From Planctomycetota bacterium (lineage in GTDB: Bacteria > Planctomycetota > B129-G9), in NCBI GenBank assembly GCA_030622295.1, contig JAUXGI010000023.1, positions 1 to 9,627 on the forward strand: DNA of 9,627 nt, given 5' to 3'. Positions 6,801 to 9,627 of the stretch are shown one piece after another. Each line of letters opens with the position of its first letter. The stretch's first letter is position 1. A model generated the notes under the pieces. It was not told the origin of the DNA. It saw only the letters and a program-made list of their open reading frames with translations, and searched no databases. A program made the position numbers and the translations under genes.

Positions 6801-7369
6801 AGGCCTTTCAGGGCTCTGATCTTCTTATCCTTTTTGCCCGATTCGGGCAGCAGGCTCAAGACCGCCTCGTATGTTCCAACTGCATTTTCATCGTTGTTCT
6901 TCTTTTTGAGAGAATCGGCCGCAAGCAAACCGTAATGAACGCCTTTGGTCTTGCTGCCCGAAGCGATGAAATGCCGCGCCAGTTCTTCGCAGTGCCGCTC
7001 GCTTTCCGGGCCGTATTCCTCCTCAAGCACACGTGCGGCCACCGCGTGGAATCGACCTCTGTCACGGTCGGTCATTCGGTTATACAGCGCCGGGCCCAGC
7101 GCATCGTCGCGGAACGAGTACACGCGCCGCCTGCGCTTGACGCTCCGGCGGAGTATTCGCGACGAGGTCAACTCCCCCAGTTCGCGCACGGATTCGGCCG
7201 CCGGCATTGAGAGGACCGTGCCCAGCAATTCCGCCGTGGCAGGCCTGCCGATAACCGCCAGCGCCTCGAGCAGGGTCACCTGACCCGTGCTCAGTCCTTC
7301 CAGCGCGACATCGGGACTGCCTTCAATACCCTGAGCGCTTTCGGACTCCGTTTTTTTTCGTTCTTTCAT
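3827..7369 (-). CDS. Sigma-54 enhancer-binding regulator: winged helix-TPR-GAF-AAA+-HTH
   Basis: 1180 residues from the ATG at 7369. Residues about 20-110 resemble the winged-helix segment that follows the ATPase in STAND/MalT-like regulators (LSTGQVTLLEALAVIGRPATAELL, then a basic RRRRVYSFRDD stretch). About 120-650 is a long TPR array. About 659-815 is a GAF sensor, then a coiled coil (LNVRLEKRLQERTHELKTLL). The sigma-54 AAA+ domain follows, with Walker A GESGTGKE from 884 (K890), an intact GAFTGA loop at 931-936 that contacts sigma-54, Walker B LFLDE (D955, E956) and WPGNVREL. A Fis-type HTH at about 1138-1165 (GNITQAAAKCKVSRQNLQYF) binds DNA. It should therefore be a functional cytoplasmic activator of sigma-54 RNA polymerase. 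Oddly, the STAND ATPase (and the Ser/Thr kinase found in longer relatives) that normally precedes the winged helix is absent. In-frame GTG (7378) and TTG (7381) starts are possible; neither has a better SD. Target genes are unknown. Confidence 0.93.
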   Translation of the reverse strand: MKERKKTESESAQGIEGSPDVALEGLSTGQVTLLEALAVIGRPATAELLGTVLSMPAAESVRELGELTSSRILRRSVKRRRRVYSFRDDALGPALYNRMTDRDRGRFHAVAARVLEEEYGPESERHCEELARHFIASGSKTKGVHYGLLAADSLKKKNNDENAVGTYEAVLSLLPESGKKDKKIRALKGLCALMTDLGRHGDALKRLHEILDIGGEQLSKEEQAETWYGIARQFYAQGKFREAEEHALRGIDLAPRRAVALRAGLLSTLALVRSMDRCDSSSLTLCEEALSLAEQSGDKAAIVRVNTVAGGICLWFGDYEKTVKHYNRVLEAGKDLPASRDLIGAYNNIGISCLLIGRPMEAVAWLDKCVAQAKKRGDRPLTALALLNMGCACMESAQYDKALQCLTRAITLYEGMGPTSVLPCAHRLLGMVLARLGQEQQARRELETAVSLYEAQESYSNRAKRLAALAGLAKLGGDGDRTLQYLRDAVQPGTEVRAVIEVHDMLFEMARLLITRADFDEATRVAERLLEVSRKTGYRYYQVRVKWLKAMIAAESGAGNKEDVAAALTEAIESLTDNMAPELVWRAHLRLAHIHLEDGHLEKVLDNLRQAARTISRIRRQVPEQYRRDYMHREGREEVLRELASLERKLGRELPPVRFSLLLDTIKLVNREHDIDKILNRSVEVALELTGAERGYLILVEDGKTDLKAARRADGRPMSKRGLKTSRAIAITVAESGRTILSSDANNDENLRLIIGSLKTPLCSVLCVPLTSASKTLGAMYLDNRYQTDAFTPDDLRLIESFADQATVAIENARLHEELAKLNVRLEKRLQERTHELKTLLAERDSMTERTGFGDLTGRSKAMQDIYHLIEKVADLNLSILIQGESGTGKELAARAIHFTGKRKNKPFIAENCAALPEALLESELFGYVKGAFTGADRDKKGLFELAHGGTLFLDEVGDMSPGMQAKLLRVLQEGRFRPLGGKEMRQVDVRILAASNKDLAALVRDGVFREDLFYRLNVMNMIIPPLRDRKVDIPLLVEALSTDIARREKRKPLKFSVGALRTLMMHDWPGNVRELRNVIEKAYVIASGGRAGETEVRMSLPIAGMGLDSGYSVTGVGFKSACDLFARDYLTRLMREVKGNITQAAAKCKVSRQNLQYFLRKYAIKRPEFTENTHPAVGQ

Positions 7370-7417
7370 AACAACCACCAAAGGACAGTCTGTTGTTTAT
7401 GACACTATCGGACTCTA

Positions 7418-7445
7418 CGCAAAATATCTTTGCGCCTCTTTGCGC
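7418..7445. promoter_or_regulatory. Cluster of TTTGCGC half-sites upstream of the regulator
   Basis: CTTTGCGC occurs at 7428-7435 and again at 7438-7445, a 10-bp period that places both on one DNA face. An inverted CGCAAA at 7418-7423 faces the first. The cluster lies 50-75 bp before the regulator start and could be an operator, perhaps autoregulatory. Short tandem runs like this also occur by chance. No convincing -35/-10 pair was found for the regulator. Confidence 0.3.
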
Positions 7446-7528
7446 ATTTTACCACAATGGAGGGATGATGCACCTTATATGGGAGCGCGTAAGATTTGTC
7501 GGTGTCTCCGATTTGCGGCTGCAGTACA

Positions 7529-7675
7529 CCGTCAACCTTAACGCTATGGGTTGAATACCGTGTGAGGGCTTTAGCGAGGGGGTCAGACGCTGAGGAGGAG
7601 TCCGCCTGAGGCGGACGACGGGAAAGGGTCTGACTCCCCGAGCGTACCGCGAGCCCTCATCTTTAATCTTGACGG
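7529..7675. repeat. Nested inverted repeats between pckA and the regulator
   Basis: Three tiers pair across the region. CCGTCAACCTTAA (7529-7541) pairs with TTAATCTTGACGG (7663-7675), 11 of 13 matching. TGAGGGCT (7563-7570) pairs exactly with AGCCCTCA (7652-7659). GGGGTCAGAC (7579-7588) pairs with GTCTGACTCCCC (7628-7639) with one extra base. A GTCCGCC/GGCGGAC hairpin (7600-7616) tops the structure. A 21-base asymmetric loop separates the outer two tiers. It lies in the pckA 3' region and the regulator 5' region. There is no U-tract, so termination is uncertain. The rest of the 339-bp gap shows no gene. Confidence 0.7.
7578..7643 (+). repeat. Dispersed repeat, copy 1 (downstream of pckA)
   Basis: The left end GGGGGTCAGACGCTGAGGAG (7578-7597) is identical over 20 bp to 9411-9430. 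The right end (about 7617-7643, GACGGGAAAGGGTCTGACTCCCCGAGC) matches 9544-9570 apart from one inserted A and one G/A change. The middle is a single hairpin, TCCGCC-TGA-GGCGGA. Both copies are in the same orientation, on either side of pckA. Confidence 0.8.
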
Positions 7676-7682
7676 CGTAGTA

Positions 7683-7693
7683 GGGTCAGACCC
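7683..7693. repeat. GGGTCAGACCC palindrome just after pckA
   Basis: An 11-bp palindrome about 15 bases past the pckA stop codon. It shares the GTCAGAC core with the two longer repeats at 7578 and 9411 and may be a remnant or minimal form of the same family. No U-tract follows on the minus strand. Confidence 0.4.
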
Positions 7694-7708
7694 GATTCCG
7701 ACCCGTCG

Positions 7709-9313
7709 TCAGCGGCCCGGGCAGGCGGCGGCGACGGAGTCGGGCACGCGGCCCAGATACTTCCTCTCGAATGTCTCTCTGAAATCACCGGCAAGTTTTT
7801 CCGCGTGCGGCTCATATTTCGACTGGTCCGGCCACGTGGTTTTAGACTCAAGCAGTGTCGGGTCGACGTCCGGACAGGACAGCGGCACGTGGAAATGAAA
7901 ACGCCGGTTTTCGCGATATTCGACGTTGTCCAATTCGCCTTCGAGCACGGCAGTAACTATGCGGCGCGTCAGGTTCAGGTCCATCCTCTCGCCCACGCCG
8001 TAAGGCCCTCCCGACCAGCCGGTGCTGACCATGTAGACCTGGGCGCCGTAGCGGTCCATGTATTCGCCGAGCAGTTCCGCATAGACGTCGGGCTTGAGCG
8101 GCATGAAAGGCGCGCCGAAGAAGGCGCTGAAGGTGCTCTGCGGCTCGGTGATGCCGGTTTCCGTGCCGGCGAGTTTGCTCGTGTAGCCCATGATGAACTG
8201 GAGCATGGCCTGCTCGCGCGTGAGCCTTGCCACCGGCGGCAGGACGCCGTTTGCGTCGGCGGTCAGGAAGATTATCCTCTTCGGATGACCGCCCACCGCG
8301 GACATCTTCACGTTCCCTATCGCTTCGAGCAGGTATGATGCGCGCGAGTTCTCCGTGAGGCGATTGTCGAAGAAGTCGAGCCGACCGTCGGGATACACCA
8401 TCACGTTCTCCGCAATAGCGCCGTGGCGGATGGCGTTGAATATCTGCGCCTCCTTGACCGAATCGAGGTTGATGCACTTGGCGTAGCAGCCGTTCTCGAA
8501 ATTGAACACGCCGTTCGCGCCCCAGCCGAACTCGTCGTCGCCCAGGAGCGCGCGCTTCGGGTCGGAGGAAATTGTTGTCTTGCCCGTGCCCGAAAGGCCG
8601 AGGAACAACGCAATGTCGCCGCTCTTCCCCTCGTTGGCCGAGCAGTGCAGCGGCAGTATCCCCTCGTTCGGCAGGATGTAGTTCATCACGGTGAACATCG
8701 TCTTCTTCACCGAGCCCATGTAGGCGTTGCCGATGATGATGGCGATGCGCCTGTCCATGTCCATTGCAATCGCCATGTCGGTGCGGACGTCGCGCAACTT
8801 GCCGAAATATTTCTCAATATCGAGTTTGTGGTACGGCAGCACGACGATGGTGAAGGGCTTTCCGGCGAAGACGCCGCTCTCGTGACCTTCGGGCATTTCA
8901 CGGAACATGTTGCATGTGAAAAGCGCCGTGAGGGACGAGGCGGTTACGGTCCGCACGTGCAGCGAGTATTTGCCGTCCGCGCCCAGGTAGCGGTTGGTCT
9001 CGAAGACCGCATCGTGATGACCGAGCATCTTGAGCGCGTCTTCTTCGAGCATGGCAAAGACCTCGGGTTTCATGGGATGGTTAATCGGGCCCCAGTCGAT
9101 TCTGTCCTCGCTTTCGGGGTGTCGGACGATGTGCGTGTCGGCCGGGCTGCGGCCGGTGGATTCCGGGAGCGTCCACGTCGCGAGAGCGCCCTTCTTTGCG
9201 AGCGCGGCTTCGCCCCTGTCCAGAGAAATCCTGATGAGTTCTTCGCGGTCAACGTCGACGTACTTTTTCTGCTTCCTGGTCAGCATCGAATTGAGTTTTT
9301 CAAGGAAAGACAT
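7709..9313 (-). CDS. pckA: Phosphoenolpyruvate carboxykinase (ATP)
   Basis: Cytoplasmic enzyme: oxaloacetate + ATP gives phosphoenolpyruvate + CO2 + ADP (EC 4.1.1.49), the entry to gluconeogenesis from TCA-cycle acids; it runs in reverse in some anaerobes. At 534 residues it has the usual size for ATP-type enzymes. Landmarks: STGRSP near the N-terminus, MGSVKKTMF and HCSAN (Mn and substrate site), P-loop GLSGTGKTT at 239-247 (K245), kinase-2 LLGDDEFGW with D259 and D260, the ENSRASY segment, FLTADANGVLPP, and TGITEPQSTFSAFFG. The P-loop and TGITEP pattern distinguish it from the GTP type. Two positions differ from the E. coli form as I recall it: F262 for His in DDEHGW and Asn for Phe in TADAFGV. 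Start chosen at 9313 because GGAG (9320-9323) lies 6 bases upstream; the ATG at 9325 would add MESE with a poor site. It is probably transcribed alone from its own promoter. Confidence 0.96.
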   Translation of the reverse strand: MSFLEKLNSMLTRKQKKYVDVDREELIRISLDRGEAALAKKGALATWTLPESTGRSPADTHIVRHPESEDRIDWGPINHPMKPEVFAMLEEDALKMLGHHDAVFETNRYLGADGKYSLHVRTVTASSLTALFTCNMFREMPEGHESGVFAGKPFTIVVLPYHKLDIEKYFGKLRDVRTDMAIAMDMDRRIAIIIGNAYMGSVKKTMFTVMNYILPNEGILPLHCSANEGKSGDIALFLGLSGTGKTTISSDPKRALLGDDEFGWGANGVFNFENGCYAKCINLDSVKEAQIFNAIRHGAIAENVMVYPDGRLDFFDNRLTENSRASYLLEAIGNVKMSAVGGHPKRIIFLTADANGVLPPVARLTREQAMLQFIMGYTSKLAGTETGITEPQSTFSAFFGAPFMPLKPDVYAELLGEYMDRYGAQVYMVSTGWSGGPYGVGERMDLNLTRRIVTAVLEGELDNVEYRENRRFHFHVPLSCPDVDPTLLESKTTWPDQSKYEPHAEKLAGDFRETFERKYLGRVPDSVAAACPGR

Positions 9314-9364
9314 TTCTGACTCCATTTCTCAAAAGCCGCATTTCGGAAAAGTGGAAAGTTCGGG

Positions 9365-9393
9365 ATACTAACACAGGCCTTGTCCCATTTCAA
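9365..9393 (-). promoter_or_regulatory. Sigma-70-type promoter for pckA
   Basis: On the minus strand TTGAAA (plus 9388-9393), a 17-bp spacer, then TAGTAT (plus 9365-9370). The start would be near 9358, about 45 bases before the chosen ATG. It is well placed and well spaced. No sigma-54 -24/-12 promoter was seen here, so the neighbouring regulator need not control pckA. Confidence 0.6.
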
Positions 9394-9410
9394 CCGTTTC
9401 TTGTCGGAAA

Positions 9411-9570
9411 GGGGGTCAGACGCTGAGGAGCCCCGCCTCGCGGGGCCTTTTCCTCTCGCGCTGTCTCTTCTCGAACATTATTTCCGAGGTTATGCAAACC
9501 GGAAGTATAAAAGCGGCCAAGGGCCGCCCCGATGTATCGGGGCCGACGGGAAGGGTCTAACTCCCCGAGC
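9411..9570 (+). repeat. Dispersed repeat, copy 2 (upstream of pckA)
   Basis: Same ends as the copy at 7578-7643 but about 160 bp long, with an unrelated and longer middle. The middle is a run of hairpins: GCCCCG-CCTCG-CGGGGC (9430-9446), then CTTTT; GCGGCC/GGCCGC (9513-9518 with 9522-9527); and GCCCCGAT-GT-ATCGGGGC (9526-9543), with a weaker one near 9482-9504. The first hairpin plus T-run could act as a plus-strand terminator. Conserved termini around variable palindromic interiors look like a non-autonomous dispersed element. Confidence 0.75.
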
Positions 9571-9571
9571 C

Positions 9572-9585
9572 GTGAGAAATGCGGG
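9572..9585 (-). repeat. Solo copy of the IS1380-type end motif
   Basis: GTGAGAAATGCGGG is identical over 14 bp to the outer part of both IS ends (1872-1885 and 3522-3535) and has the orientation of the right end. The adjoining bases match neither inner end of the IS, so it is not simply a truncated copy of this element. It sits one base past the second dispersed repeat and directly touches the stop codon of the edge gene. Confidence 0.7.
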
Positions 9586-9627
9586 TTAGAACAGTTCGGA
9601 GGCGATTTCGCTGAGGGTCTCCAGGTC
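9586..9627 (-). CDS. C-terminal end of an unidentified gene (partial)
   Basis: Reading the minus strand from the window edge gives DLETLSEIASELF and a TAA stop (plus TTA, 9586-9588). Eleven of the thirteen sense codons end in G or C, like the neighbouring genes, and the peptide is a plausible acidic helix. Thirteen codons are too few to name a function or exclude chance. If real, the gene is co-oriented with pckA, and its transcript would run into the solo IS end and the second dispersed repeat before the pckA promoter. Confidence 0.4.
   Translation of the reverse strand, partial: DLETLSEIASELF

Noticed and set aside
7805..9319. Plus-strand open frames opposite pckA
   Set aside because: pckA is unambiguous on the minus strand; the opposite frames show no family motif and lack start signals.
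9323..9331. Further partial IS end (CATTTCTCA) before pckA
   Set aside because: Only 9 bases match the end motif and they overlap the pckA leader; this is within chance.
9314..9410. Sigma-54 promoter linking the regulator to pckA
   Set aside because: No TGGCAC-N5-TTGC-like pair was found; a well-spaced sigma-70-type promoter explains pckA expression.

Overview
The window looks like chromosomal DNA of an uncultivated, GC-rich bacterium, on strong SD-led genes, third-position G/C and a sigma-54 enhancer-binding protein. Large GAF/TPR sigma-54 regulators with a STAND-like N-terminus are typical of deltaproteobacterial, PVC-group and candidate-phylum genomes, but no marker here fixes the phylum, so the taxonomic guess is loose.

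Layout. Positions 1-180 are non-coding and hold a hairpin and a good sigma-70-type promoter. A two-gene plus-strand DNA-repair operon follows: a RadC-family JAMM protein with an unusual cysteine-rich N-terminal extension (181-1200), overlapped by 4 bp by an O6-alkylguanine-DNA alkyltransferase gene (1197-1739). Positions 1736-1869 hold a palindromic repeat and a 13-bp tandem repeat. An apparently intact IS1380-family insertion sequence (1870-3537) comes next, with perfect 16-bp terminal inverted repeats and its transposase on the minus strand. Between the IS and the next gene lies a structured stretch (about 3546-3800) with a clear minus-strand intrinsic terminator and a possible small RNA.

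Everything from there on is on the minus strand: a 1180-residue regulator (3827-7369; STAND-type winged helix, TPR array, GAF, sigma-54 AAA+, Fis-type HTH), a 339-bp intergenic region with nested inverted repeats, ATP-dependent phosphoenolpyruvate carboxykinase (7709-9313) with its own promoter, and at the right edge the probable last 13 codons of another gene. pckA is bracketed by two copies of a dispersed repeat with conserved ends and different hairpin-bearing middles. A solitary copy of the IS end motif lies beside the second copy.

How it fits together. radC and ogt are probably transcribed and translated as one repair unit. pckA probably links TCA-cycle acids to PEP and gluconeogenesis. 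The regulator could respond to a small ligand (GAF) and protein contacts (TPR) to activate sigma-54 promoters, but none was recognised here, so control of pckA by its neighbour is only a guess. The items most worth following are the RadC extension, the IS hairpin that may hide the transposase ribosome-binding site, the repeats around pckA with the solo IS end, and the possible RNA at 3546-3714.
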